Of a stretch of DNA of 64,000 nt, positions 19,931 to 29,000 are shown in pieces. The position numbers and the translations under genes were made by a program. The notes under the pieces were generated by a model, which worked only from the letters and a program-made list of their open reading frames with translations, was not told where the DNA came from and did not search any database. Each line of letters begins with the position of its first letter. Within the stretch, counting starts at the first letter, position 1. The DNA lies in the NCBI RefSeq assembly GCF_017356265.1, contig NZ_JAFNAW010000009.1:12501-76500 (forward strand), given 5' to 3'. The stretch comes from Paracoccus fontiphilus (GTDB lineage Bacteria; Pseudomonadota; Alphaproteobacteria; Rhodobacterales; Rhodobacteraceae).

Positions 19931-19945
19931 GCTGGAAGGCTAGTC

Positions 19946-21094
<1,149 letters not shown>

Positions 21095-21100
21095 GCGAAA

Positions 21101-21157
21101 GCCGGGGGACTTTGCGTCCCCCGGACCCCCTGCAGGATATTTTCACCAAGATGAAAC
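21101..21157 (+). repeat. Palindromic repeat, short subtype, between serC and serA
   Basis: A hairpin GGGGGAC/GTCCCCC is followed by CGGACCCCC, then TGCAGGATATTTTCACCAAGATGAA. Hairpin plus [A/G]-CCCC-GG-TATTT tail is shared with three other sites in the window. It begins 7 bases after the serC stop, so its hairpin may dampen read-through into serA. Confidence 0.75.
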
Positions 21158-21205
21158 GGCATCCGCGAGGCTGTGCCCGGATGCACCATGAAAGGATGAA
21201 CTGAC

Positions 21206-22795
21206 ATGCCGAAGGTTCTCGTCTCCGACAAGCTGTCGGAAACCGCCGTCCAGATCTTCCGCGACCGCGGGGTCGAGGTCGACTACCTGCCCGACCTGGG
21301 CAAGGACAAGGACAAGCTGGCCGCCGTGATCGGGCAGTATGACGGCCTGGCGATCCGGTCCGCAACGAAGGTGACGGAAAAGCTGCTGGAGAGTGCGCCG
21401 AACCTGAAGGTGATCGGCCGCGCCGGGATCGGGGTGGATAACGTGGACATCCCGGCGGCGTCGAAAAAGGGCGTGATCGTGATGAACACGCCTTTCGGCA
21501 ACAGCGTGACGACCGCCGAGCACGCTATCGCCATGATGTTCGCCGTGGCCCGGCAACTGCCCGAGGCCAGCGTCAGCACCCATGCGGGCAAGTGGGAAAA
21601 GAACCGCTTCATGGGGGTCGAGCTGTTCAACAAGACCCTGGGCGTGATCGGCGCGGGCAATATCGGGTCCATCGTCATCGACCGCGCGTTGGGGCTGCAC
21701 ATGAAGGTCTTGGCCTATGACCCCTTCCTGTCGCCCGAACGCGCCAAGGAGATCGGCGTGACCAAGGTGGAACTGGACGATCTGCTGGGCCGCGCGGATT
21801 TCATCACCTTCCACGTGCCCCTGACCGAGAAGACGAAGAACATCCTGTCGCGCGAGGCCATCGCCAGGCTGAAGCCGGGCGTGCGCATCATCAACTGCGC
21901 CCGCGGCGGCCTGGTCGATGAGGAGGCGCTTGCCGAGGCCTTGAAGGACGGCCGCGTCGCCGGCGCCGCCTTTGACGTCTTCGCGGTCGAGCCGGCCACG
22001 GAAAGCCCGCTGTTCAACTTGCCGAACGTCGTCGTGACCCCGCACCTGGGCGCATCCACCACCGAGGCGCAGGAGAACGTGGCCCTTCAGGTGGCCGAGC
22101 AGATGTCGGATTACCTGCTGACCGGCGCGGTTCAGAACGCGCTGAATATGCCCTCGGTCACGGCCGAGGAGGCCGCCGTGATGGGGCCGTGGATCAAGCT
22201 GGCCGGCCATCTGGGCGCCTTTGTCGGCCAGATGACGGACGAGCCGGTCAAGGCGATCAACGTGCTGTATGACGGCGTGGCCGCGACGATGAACCTGAAC
22301 GCGCTGAACGCATCGGTCATCGCGGGCGTGATGAAGGCCACGAACCCGGACGTGAACATGGTCTCGGCGCCGGTCATGGCCAAGGAACGCGGCGTGCAGG
22401 TGGCCACCACCACGCAGGACAAGGCGGGCGTGTTCGAGGGCTACATCAAGCTGACCGTCGTCACCGACACGCGCGAACGGTCCATTGCCGGCACGGTGTT
22501 CAGCGACGGCAAGCCGCGCTTCATCCAGATCCGCGGCATCAATGTCGATGCCGAGGTCGGGGAACACATGCTTTATACCCGCAACAAGGACGTGCCGGGC
22601 GTGATCGGCGCGCTGGGGACGACCCTGGGCGATCTGGGTGTCAACATCGCGAACTTCACCCTGGGCCGGTCGGCGCAGGGCAATGACGCCATCGCGATCC
22701 TGTACCTGGACGAGCCGATCAGCGACGCCGCCCTGGCCGCCTTGCAGAACACCGGCAAGTTCCTGCAGGCCCGCCGCTTGCAGTTCGCCGTTTGA
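21206..22795 (+). CDS. serA: D-3-phosphoglycerate dehydrogenase
   Basis: Oxidises 3-phosphoglycerate to 3-phosphohydroxypyruvate with NAD, the first step of serine synthesis. It has 529 residues, the long SerA form: substrate domain, NAD domain with GVIGAGNIGSIVIDRAL, the catalytic Arg in INCARGGLVDE and His in TPHLGASTTEAQ, then an intervening domain and a C-terminal ACT domain (TRNKDVPGVIGALGTTLGD onward). The ACT domain often gives serine feedback control. An AAAGGATG site precedes the ATG. It is expressed with serC. Confidence 0.97.
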   Translation: MPKVLVSDKLSETAVQIFRDRGVEVDYLPDLGKDKDKLAAVIGQYDGLAIRSATKVTEKLLESAPNLKVIGRAGIGVDNVDIPAASKKGVIVMNTPFGNSVTTAEHAIAMMFAVARQLPEASVSTHAGKWEKNRFMGVELFNKTLGVIGAGNIGSIVIDRALGLHMKVLAYDPFLSPERAKEIGVTKVELDDLLGRADFITFHVPLTEKTKNILSREAIARLKPGVRIINCARGGLVDEEALAEALKDGRVAGAAFDVFAVEPATESPLFNLPNVVVTPHLGASTTEAQENVALQVAEQMSDYLLTGAVQNALNMPSVTAEEAAVMGPWIKLAGHLGAFVGQMTDEPVKAINVLYDGVAATMNLNALNASVIAGVMKATNPDVNMVSAPVMAKERGVQVATTTQDKAGVFEGYIKLTVVTDTRERSIAGTVFSDGKPRFIQIRGINVDAEVGEHMLYTRNKDVPGVIGALGTTLGDLGVNIANFTLGRSAQGNDAIAILYLDEPISDAALAALQNTGKFLQARRLQFAV

Positions 22796-22806
22796 CGATC
22801 CCGCCG

Positions 22807-22828
22807 CGTCCCCTTACGCAAGGGGGCG
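22807..22828 (+). terminator. Possible terminator after serA
   Basis: CCCCTT (22810-22815) pairs with AAGGGG (22820-22825) around ACGC, extended by GCG/CGC on the outside. There is no proper T tract, so it may be a weak terminator or a repeat-like hairpin in the 69-base gap. Confidence 0.35.
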
Positions 22829-22864
22829 CGGCCTTGTTCGCCGCGCGGCGCAGCGGGGGCGACC

Positions 22865-23602
22865 ATGCGACTGTATGTCATTGGCGATGTCCACGGGCAT
22901 CTGGACAAGCTGAAGGCCGCGCATGACCGCATCTTCCGCGACGGCGGCCGGGACGCGGTCATCGCCCATGTGGGCGACCTGATCGACCGGGGCCCCGATT
23001 CCCGCGGTGTCGTCGAATACCTGATGGCCGGTCAGGCCGAGGGGCGGCCTTGGACCGTGACGCGCGGCAACCATGACCGCTTCCTGCCGCAATACCTGCT
23101 GCAGCCCGACTGGGTCGATCCGGGGCTCAGCTCGAAGCTGCACTGGACGCTGCATTCCGGCCTTGGCGCGCCCGAGACGCTGCGATCCTATGGCGTCGAC
23201 ACCGCCTTGCCGCCCGAGCGGATGCTGGCCGAGGCCAAGCGCGCGGTGCCGGCGGAACATGCGACCTTTCTGGCCTCGCTGCCGCTTTATTTCCTGCACC
23301 CGCTGGGTCTCGTGGTTCATGCCGGCGTCCGGCCCGGGGTCGATCTGCAGGACCAGGTCGAGGAGGATCTGGTCTGGATTCGGCAGGGCTTTCTCAACAG
23401 CCTGCACGATCATGGCCCGCTGGTGATCCATGGCCACACCGCCATCCAGACCGCCACGCATTACGGCAATCGCCTGAACGTCGATGGCGGGGCCGCCTAT
23501 GGCCGTCCGCTTTGCGCGGTGGTCATCGAAAAGGGCGCCGTTCATCTGCTGACCGATGACGGGCGCGTGCCGTTGAAGCCGGAGAATCTGCCATGCGACT
23601 GA
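22865..23602 (+). CDS. Metallophosphoesterase (serine/threonine phosphatase type)
   Basis: A 245-residue calcineurin-like phosphoesterase with all the metal motifs: GDVHGHLDKL at the N-terminus, GDLIDRGPDS, GNHDRF, HAGVRPG and HGHT. This order matches small bacterial PPP-type phosphatases (PrpA/ApaH-like). Possible substrates are phosphoproteins or diadenosine polyphosphates; the sequence does not decide. Its stop lies 10 bases inside creA, so the two are coupled. Confidence 0.88.
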   Translation: MRLYVIGDVHGHLDKLKAAHDRIFRDGGRDAVIAHVGDLIDRGPDSRGVVEYLMAGQAEGRPWTVTRGNHDRFLPQYLLQPDWVDPGLSSKLHWTLHSGLGAPETLRSYGVDTALPPERMLAEAKRAVPAEHATFLASLPLYFLHPLGLVVHAGVRPGVDLQDQVEEDLVWIRQGFLNSLHDHGPLVIHGHTAIQTATHYGNRLNVDGGAAYGRPLCAVVIEKGAVHLLTDDGRVPLKPENLPCD

Positions 23603-24057
23603 CCACCCTTGCCCTGCTGATGCTGCCCACCTTGGCCGGGGCCGAGGAGGTGGCGAAGGTCGGCGTCGACTGGGTCGGCAACGACATCGTCATCGAGGCC
23701 GTCGCCGATCCCGTCGTGGGCGGCGTGACCTGCCACCTGGCCTATTTCGAACGCTCGGTCCTGGACCGGCTGAGCCAGGGCAACTGGTTCGAGGACCCGT
23801 CGAACAGCGCCATCCAGTGCGCCCGCACCGGCCCTGTCGATGTCAGCACCCTGCGCCCCGGCAGGTCCGAGGACGTGTTCAGCGAAGGCCGCTCGCTTCT
23901 GTTCAAGTCGCTGCGGATCAAGCGGATCTATGATGCCAAGAACCAGGTGCTGATCTACCTGGCCCATGCCAGCGAACTGAGCGAGGGGTCGGCCAAGATG
24001 TCGATGTCCACCGTGCCCCTGCTGGCCGGCGACGCGGGCGCGTCCCCCGCGGACTGA
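23593..24057 (+). CDS. creA: CreA family exported protein
   Basis: A 154-residue periplasmic protein with a short signal peptide ending LAGAEE. The mature chain shows the CreA pattern VGVDWVGNDIVIEAVADPVVGGVTCHLAYFE, an internal Cys pair, and FSEGRSLLFKSLRIKRIYD. E. coli CreA sits with the CreBC two-component genes, but no creB or creC is here and the function is unknown. It overlaps the upstream phosphatase by 10 bases. The 133-base gap to hspQ shows no further gene. Confidence 0.85.
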   Translation: MRLTTLALLMLPTLAGAEEVAKVGVDWVGNDIVIEAVADPVVGGVTCHLAYFERSVLDRLSQGNWFEDPSNSAIQCARTGPVDVSTLRPGRSEDVFSEGRSLLFKSLRIKRIYDAKNQVLIYLAHASELSEGSAKMSMSTVPLLAGDAGASPAD

Positions 24058-24190
24058 TGCCCCGGCCTGTGGCCTTTGCGTCGCGTCCGTTGCGTGGAAA
24101 TCGTGCAAATGCTGGTGATCTGGTGGACAGAATCGTCCGCCGGGATTAGAACACCCGTCAGTCCTGTCCCGACAGCGCAGTGGAACATTC

Positions 24191-24523
24191 ATGCAGGCAC
24201 ATCATCGCATCGCAAAATACGGCCTGGGTCAGGTGGTCCGTCATCGGAACCGTCCGTTCCGCGGGGTGATTTTCGATGTGGACCCCGAATTCGCCAATAC
24301 CCAGGAATGGTACGATTCGATCCCCGAGGATGCGCGTCCGGCCAAGGACCAGCCTTTCTACCATCTCTATGCCGAGACCGAGGCAACCTATTACGTCGCC
24401 TATGTCTCGGAACAGAACCTGGTTCCCGACCACTCGGGCGAACCGCTGGATCATCCCGAGGTGTTCGAGATGTTCGGCGATTTCGAGGACGGCCGCTATC
24501 CGCTGATGGGGCCGCTCAACTGA
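24191..24523 (+). CDS. hspQ: Heat shock protein HspQ
   Basis: A 110-residue HspQ/YccV-type protein that binds hemimethylated DNA in vitro and acts as a specificity-enhancing factor for Lon protease. The family pattern is clear: KYGLGQVVRHRNRPFRGVIFDVDPEF, then KDQPFYHLYAE...YVAYVSEQNLVPD and the final HPEVFEMFGDFEDGRY. It converges with the anti-sigma-type gene with an 8-base overlap of the 3' ends. I could not identify a convincing heat-shock promoter in the 133-base upstream gap. Confidence 0.93.
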   Translation: MQAHHRIAKYGLGQVVRHRNRPFRGVIFDVDPEFANTQEWYDSIPEDARPAKDQPFYHLYAETEATYYVAYVSEQNLVPDHSGEPLDHPEVFEMFGDFEDGRYPLMGPLN

Positions 24524-24998
24524 GCTGCTGATAGGGCACGGTGAAGGCCAGGCAATTGCGGTGGTCTTCGCGGTAATAGCACAGGGACTGGGTCAGGCCC
24601 TGGATCAGGAACCAGCCGAATCCGCCTTCGGGCAGGTCGAGGGGGTCGATCGCGGGCAGGTTGCGCGGCTTCAGGCAATCGGCGGGCAGCTTGCCGCCGT
24701 CATCGGTGATCGCGCAGGACAGGCCGCCATCCTGCATGACGATGCACAGATGCATCGCCCCCGAGCCGACGCCTTGGGTCGCGGAATGTTCCGCCACGTT
24801 GTTCATCACCTCGGCCAGGACCAGCTCCAGCCGCCCCAGGGTGTCGGCCGTGATCGCCGGGGCGAAGCGGGCGCGCAGGTCGGTCAGCGCCCGGCGGACC
24901 TCCTGCGGGTCCGCATGGAGCACGCGGTGGAACATCGGTCGAACCCGTGTCGCCGGGCGCGGATCGGGTCCGGCATTCTGCCGTTCGGTATGGGCCAT
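24516..24998 (-). CDS. Anti-sigma factor-type serine kinase (HATPase_c_2, RsbW-like)
   Basis: A 160-residue GHKL ATPase of the RsbW/SpoIIAB class. The N-box is ELVLAEVMNNVAEHS, the G1 box ITDDGGKLP, and EGGFGWFLIQGLT forms the G2 region. Such kinases phosphorylate a STAS antagonist and bind a sigma factor or other partner. The start at 24998 is preferred (CAGGAG ten bases upstream); it lies 7 bases past the STAS gene. No sigma factor gene is adjacent, so the controlled partner is unknown. Confidence 0.87.
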   Translation of the reverse strand: MAHTERQNAGPDPRPATRVRPMFHRVLHADPQEVRRALTDLRARFAPAITADTLGRLELVLAEVMNNVAEHSATQGVGSGAMHLCIVMQDGGLSCAITDDGGKLPADCLKPRNLPAIDPLDLPEGGFGWFLIQGLTQSLCYYREDHRNCLAFTVPYQQLS

Positions 24999-25005
24999 CG
25001 TTACT

Positions 25006-25332
25006 CTACTCCTGCTGGGTGGCGACGGGGCGGATGTCAAAGACACCATCCATCCGCGTCAGCCGGAACACACGCTCGACATTGGGGGTCAGCCCGTCCA
25101 GGACCAGCGGCAGGGCTTCGGGCAGGGCCTTGCGGACGGCGATCATCGCCCCCAGGCCGGAACTGTCCATGAAATCGACGCGCCGCATGTCCAGCTGGAC
25201 CGGCTTCCTGCCGCGCAGCACGATTTCCCGCAGCCGATCCTTGAACCGGGTGGCGATGGCCGCGTCGATGCGCGCTTCATCGACGATGACGACCATCTGG
25301 GCTTCGGTTTCGTTGATGATCAGTTTGGGCAT
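25006..25332 (-). CDS. STAS domain anti-sigma factor antagonist (RsbV-like)
   Basis: A 108-residue STAS protein. The phosphorylatable serine motif DFMDSSGLGAMIAVRKAL is in the expected centre, after LDMRRV. It pairs with the downstream kinase in the usual antagonist-kinase switch: when unphosphorylated it would sequester the kinase and free its partner. It diverges from the ATP-grasp/Anbu operon; the 276-base gap between them would hold both promoters, but I saw no clear consensus there. Confidence 0.9.
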   Translation of the reverse strand: MPKLIINETEAQMVVIVDEARIDAAIATRFKDRLREIVLRGRKPVQLDMRRVDFMDSSGLGAMIAVRKALPEALPLVLDGLTPNVERVFRLTRMDGVFDIRPVATQQE

Positions 25333-25608
25333 GTCGTTCCTCTGGGCTTGCCCTCACAGCCCTAGGGGAAAAACGTTACCATCCGGTAAGCAGGGCTATC
25401 CTTTCAGGCCGGCCCCCTTCCTAAATCCCGGCCTGCCCAAAACTTCGGCATACGCCTGGGCGGGGGTCGTCGTCTGCCCATGCCTTGACCCGCCCCTGCG
25501 GAACTTTCGCGCAGCAAGCGCCATTCCTTTGTGGACTTGGCAAAAACCGTCTCCGATCATCAAGGGGAAAGAAGGCCTGTGAAGGGTCCGGTGTCAGCGG
25601 GTGGATGG

Positions 25609-27018
25609 ATGTCATACTACAACGAGATGTACGAGGGGTCGCGGGTCCGCGAGCCCTATGCGCGCCTGAGCCAGTGGGTCGAGACGATGCCGGCCGACTT
25701 CCGGCAGATGAAGCAGGCCGAGGCCGAGGCCCTGTTCCGCCGCATCGGCATCACCTTCGCGGTCTATGGCGAGGGCGGCGACCCGGACCGGCTGATTCCC
25801 TTCGACATGATGCCCCGCGTCTTCGAGCAGGCCGAGTGGCGCCGTCTGGAACGCGGCATCAAGCAGCGGGCGCGCGCGCTCAACGCATTCCTGCGCGATG
25901 TCTATGGCCGGGCCGAGATCGTCCGCGCGGGCCGCATCCCCGCCCGGCTGGTCTATCAGAACGAGGCCTACGAGAAGGCCGTGGTCGGCGTTGTCCCTCC
26001 GCGCGGCGTTTATTCCCACATCATCGGCATCGACCTGGTGCGCACAGCCAAGGACCAGTTCTATGTGCTGGAGGACAACTGCCGCACGCCCTCGGGCGTC
26101 AGCTACATGCTGGAAAACCGCGAGATCATGATGCGGATGTTCCCGGGCCTGTTCCGCGGCAACCGGATCGAGCCGGTGGACCAGTATCCCGACCTTCTGC
26201 GCCGCACGCTGGAGTCGGTCGCGCCCGCCAAGTGCCAGGACCGGCCCACCTGCGTGATCCTGACGCCGGGCCACTTCAACAGCGCCTATTACGAGCACAG
26301 CTTCCTTGCGAACCTGATGGGTGTCGAATTGGTCGAGGGCGCGGATCTGTTCGTGGATGGCGAGTTCGTCTTCATGCGCACCACCCAAGGGCCGAAGCGC
26401 GTGGACGTGATCTATCGCCGGATCGACGATCCCTTCCTGGACCCCCTGTGCTTCCGCCCCGATTCGATGCTGGGCGTGCCGGGGCTGATGGATGTCTATC
26501 GCTCGGGCGGGGTGTCGATCTGTTCCGCGCCGGGCGCGGGCGTGGCCGACGACAAGGCGATCTATACATTCGTCCCCGAGATGGTCCGCTTCTATCTGGG
26601 CGAGGAGCCCTTGCTGCAGAACGTCCAGACCTGGACGCTGTGGAAGGACGACGACTACAGATACGTCATGGAGAACCTGCCCGACCTGGTGGTGAAGGAG
26701 GTCCATGGCTCGGGCGGCTACGGGATGCTGGTCGGGCCGAAATCCACTCGGGAGGAGATCGAGGCCTTTCGCGCCAAGATCGAGGCCAATCCCGGCAACT
26801 ACATCGCCCAACCGACGCTGGCCCTGTCCACCTGCCCCACCTTTGTCGCCGAAGGGCTGGCGCCGCGCCATGTGGACCTGCGCCCCTACTGCCTGTGCGG
26901 CGACCGGATCGAGCTTGTGCCGGGGGGCCTGACCCGCGTGGCGCTGCGCGAGGGCAGCCTTGTCGTGAACTCGTCGCAGGGCGGGGGCGTCAAGGACACC
27001 TGGGTCTTGTCGGAATAA
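25609..27018 (+). CDS. Circularly permuted type 2 ATP-grasp protein (COG2308)
   Basis: A 469-residue protein of the DUF404/DUF407 circularly permuted ATP-grasp family, relatives of glutathionylspermidine synthase that form peptide bonds via acyl-phosphates. Recognisable blocks are FDMMPRVF...WRRLERGIKQRARALNAFL, VLEDNCRTPSGVSYMLENRE, ILTPGHFNSAYYEH, VKEVHGSGGYGMLVGP and QPTLALSTCPT. The ATG at 25609 begins SYYNEMYEG; an in-frame GTG at 25579 is possible. First gene of the operon ATP-grasp, alpha-E, transglutaminase, Anbu, a linkage known by comparative genomics. The ligated substrates are unknown. Confidence 0.9.
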   Translation: MSYYNEMYEGSRVREPYARLSQWVETMPADFRQMKQAEAEALFRRIGITFAVYGEGGDPDRLIPFDMMPRVFEQAEWRRLERGIKQRARALNAFLRDVYGRAEIVRAGRIPARLVYQNEAYEKAVVGVVPPRGVYSHIIGIDLVRTAKDQFYVLEDNCRTPSGVSYMLENREIMMRMFPGLFRGNRIEPVDQYPDLLRRTLESVAPAKCQDRPTCVILTPGHFNSAYYEHSFLANLMGVELVEGADLFVDGEFVFMRTTQGPKRVDVIYRRIDDPFLDPLCFRPDSMLGVPGLMDVYRSGGVSICSAPGAGVADDKAIYTFVPEMVRFYLGEEPLLQNVQTWTLWKDDDYRYVMENLPDLVVKEVHGSGGYGMLVGPKSTREEIEAFRAKIEANPGNYIAQPTLALSTCPTFVAEGLAPRHVDLRPYCLCGDRIELVPGGLTRVALREGSLVVNSSQGGGVKDTWVLSE

Positions 27019-27032
27019 GGGGGGTTTCAGCC

Positions 27033-27989
27033 ATGCTCAGCCGCACCGCCGCCAACCTGTTCTGGATGGGCCGCCACCTGGAACGCGCCGACACTGCCGC
27101 CCGCCTGCTGGACGTGGGCCAGCGCATCACGCTGCTGCCCAACACCGCCTCGGGCTATCAGAACGAATGGAACTCGCTTCTGCAGGCATCGGGGACCGCC
27201 ACCCTGTTCGCCAAGAAATACGGCGAGGTCAGCCAGGAAAACATCGAGGAGTTCATCTTCTTCGACCGCCAGAACCCGTCCTCGGTCCTGTCCTGCATCG
27301 AGAAGGCCCGCGAGGCGGGCCGCATCGTGCGCACCGCCCTGACCAGCCAGGTCTGGGACGCGCTGAACGTCACCTATCAGGATCTGCGCAAGCTGGAAAA
27401 GACGCCGCGCGGCAAGCTGGACACGGCCTCGCTGACGGATTTCACCACCAGCCACACCTCGACCGTGCGGGGCGCGATCAACGCTACGCAGTTGCGCAAC
27501 GACGGCTGGCATTTCATGAACCTGGGCTATGGGCTGGAACGCGCGGATGCGACGGCGCGGCTGCTGGACGTCAAGTATTACGTCCTGCTGCCCCGGATCG
27601 AGTTCGTGGGATCGGGGCTGGACACCTATCAATGGCAGGTGATCCTGCGGGCGCTGTCGGCGCACCGGGCCTATCACTGGGCCTATGGCGGCGACATCAC
27701 GGCGGGACGGGTCGCGGATTTCCTGATCCTGAACGGCGAAAGCCCCCGGTCGCTGATCACCTCGCTGTACGAGGCGGTGTGGAACCTGGAGGGCATCGCC
27801 AAGCGCTATGGCGAGACGGTGCCCACGACCGCGCGGGACAAGGCCCGAGAGGTCCTGGGCCGCTTGCAGGCCCATGACATCGACATGATCTTCGACGAAG
27901 GCCTGCATGAATTCCTGACCTGGTTCATCGGAGAGATCGGCACGATCTCGACCTTGGTGCACGAGGATTACCTGCTGGGGGGATCGTGA
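27033..27989 (+). CDS. Alpha-E domain protein (COG2307)
   Basis: A 318-residue all-helical alpha-E protein. The signature N-terminus MLSRTAANLFWMGRHLERAD is repeated in spirit at NLGYGLERADATARLLDVKYY, reflecting the internal duplication of the family. Acidic, Arg-rich helices are conserved in relatives and are thought to act with the ATP-grasp partner in making a peptide-like product. The ATG follows the ATP-grasp stop by 14 bases, and its stop overlaps the transglutaminase ATG (TGATG). No catalytic role has been proven. Confidence 0.9.
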   Translation: MLSRTAANLFWMGRHLERADTAARLLDVGQRITLLPNTASGYQNEWNSLLQASGTATLFAKKYGEVSQENIEEFIFFDRQNPSSVLSCIEKAREAGRIVRTALTSQVWDALNVTYQDLRKLEKTPRGKLDTASLTDFTTSHTSTVRGAINATQLRNDGWHFMNLGYGLERADATARLLDVKYYVLLPRIEFVGSGLDTYQWQVILRALSAHRAYHWAYGGDITAGRVADFLILNGESPRSLITSLYEAVWNLEGIAKRYGETVPTTARDKAREVLGRLQAHDIDMIFDEGLHEFLTWFIGEIGTISTLVHEDYLLGGS

Positions 27990-28831
27990 TGAAGCTGCGC
28001 GTCTTTCATCAGACGGCTTATCGCTATGACCGGCCGGTCCGGAACCTTGTGCAAAGCTTGCGGCTGACGCCCTCGGCCTTCGAGGGCCAGCGCACGCATG
28101 ACTGGGCGATCGACGTGTCCGGCGGCGCGCGCGGCCCTGGCTTCCGGGACGGCGCGGGCGACTGGATCGAGGGCTGGACCGTGCGCGGTCCGACCGAGGA
28201 GGTGGTCGTCACCATTTCTGGCCGGATCGAGACGCGCGACACGGCGGGCGTGCTGCGGGGGCATCGCGAGTTGATCCATCCGCTTGCCTACCTGCGCGAC
28301 ACGGCGGCCACGAGGGCGGATGCAGGGCTGCGGGATCTGGCGGCCCTGGCCACGGATGCCGCCGATCCGCTGGATCTGGCCCATCGGCTGTCGGCCACGG
28401 TGTCGGACGCCATCGCCTATGCTCCGGGCCGGACCGCGTTCCACACCACCGCGGCCGAGGCCCTGGAGCAGGGCGAGGGCGTCTGCCAGGACCATGCCCA
28501 TGCGCTGATCGCGGTGGCCCGGTTGCGCGACCTGCCGGCGCGCTATGTCTCGGGTTATCTGCACAGCACCGCCGAGGGTGAAGCGCACGAGGCCGCCCAT
28601 GCCTGGGCCGAACTTCACGTGCAGGGCCTGGGCTGGGTGGGCTTCGACCCTGCCAACCGCTGCTGCCCCGACGAACGCTATGTCCGGCTGGGATCGGGGC
28701 TGGATGCATCCGATGCGGCGCCGATCCGGGGGATCGCGGCGGGCCAGGGGATCGAGACGCTGGATGTCGCGGTGAATGTCGAGGAAGTCGAGCGCTTCCA
28801 GAACCAGAGTCAGAGCCAGACGCAAAGCTGA
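27989..28831 (+). CDS. Transglutaminase-like cysteine protease (COG1305)
   Basis: A 280-residue protein with an N-terminal bacterial transglutaminase-associated domain (KLRVFHQTAYRYDRPVRN) and a C-terminal transglutaminase-like fold. The catalytic triad is seen as C166 in GEGVCQDHAH, H204 in AHAWAEL and D220 in GFDPANR. It could cleave or cross-link amide bonds of the product made by its operon partners. A GTG one codon upstream is an alternative start. The tail is Gln/Ser-rich (QNQSQSQTQS). A palindromic repeat separates it from the Anbu gene. Confidence 0.9.
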   Translation: MKLRVFHQTAYRYDRPVRNLVQSLRLTPSAFEGQRTHDWAIDVSGGARGPGFRDGAGDWIEGWTVRGPTEEVVVTISGRIETRDTAGVLRGHRELIHPLAYLRDTAATRADAGLRDLAALATDAADPLDLAHRLSATVSDAIAYAPGRTAFHTTAAEALEQGEGVCQDHAHALIAVARLRDLPARYVSGYLHSTAEGEAHEAAHAWAELHVQGLGWVGFDPANRCCPDERYVRLGSGLDASDAAPIRGIAAGQGIETLDVAVNVEEVERFQNQSQSQTQS

Positions 28832-28833
28832 AG

Positions 28834-28902
28834 AAGGGGGCTGCCGCCCCCTCTTGGCCTGCGGCCAATTCACCCCTGCGGATATTTGGACCAAGGCAAA
28901 GG
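28834..28902 (+). repeat. Palindromic repeat, long subtype, inside the Anbu operon
   Basis: GGGGGCTGCCGCCCCC hairpin, then a second hairpin TTGGCC-TGC-GGCCAA, then TTCACCCCTGCGGATATTTGGACCAAGG. Arrangement matches the copy after radC. It begins 2 bases after the transglutaminase stop and 99 bases before the Anbu start, so it may set the relative level of the protease. Confidence 0.75.
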
Positions 28903-29000
28903 GCATGGGAGTGGGGCGCCCCTGTTCCCGAAAGGACGGATTGCGACCGGATGGCTGCGCCTTTAGATTGCAACGCGATCATGACGGGAAAGACACAGCC

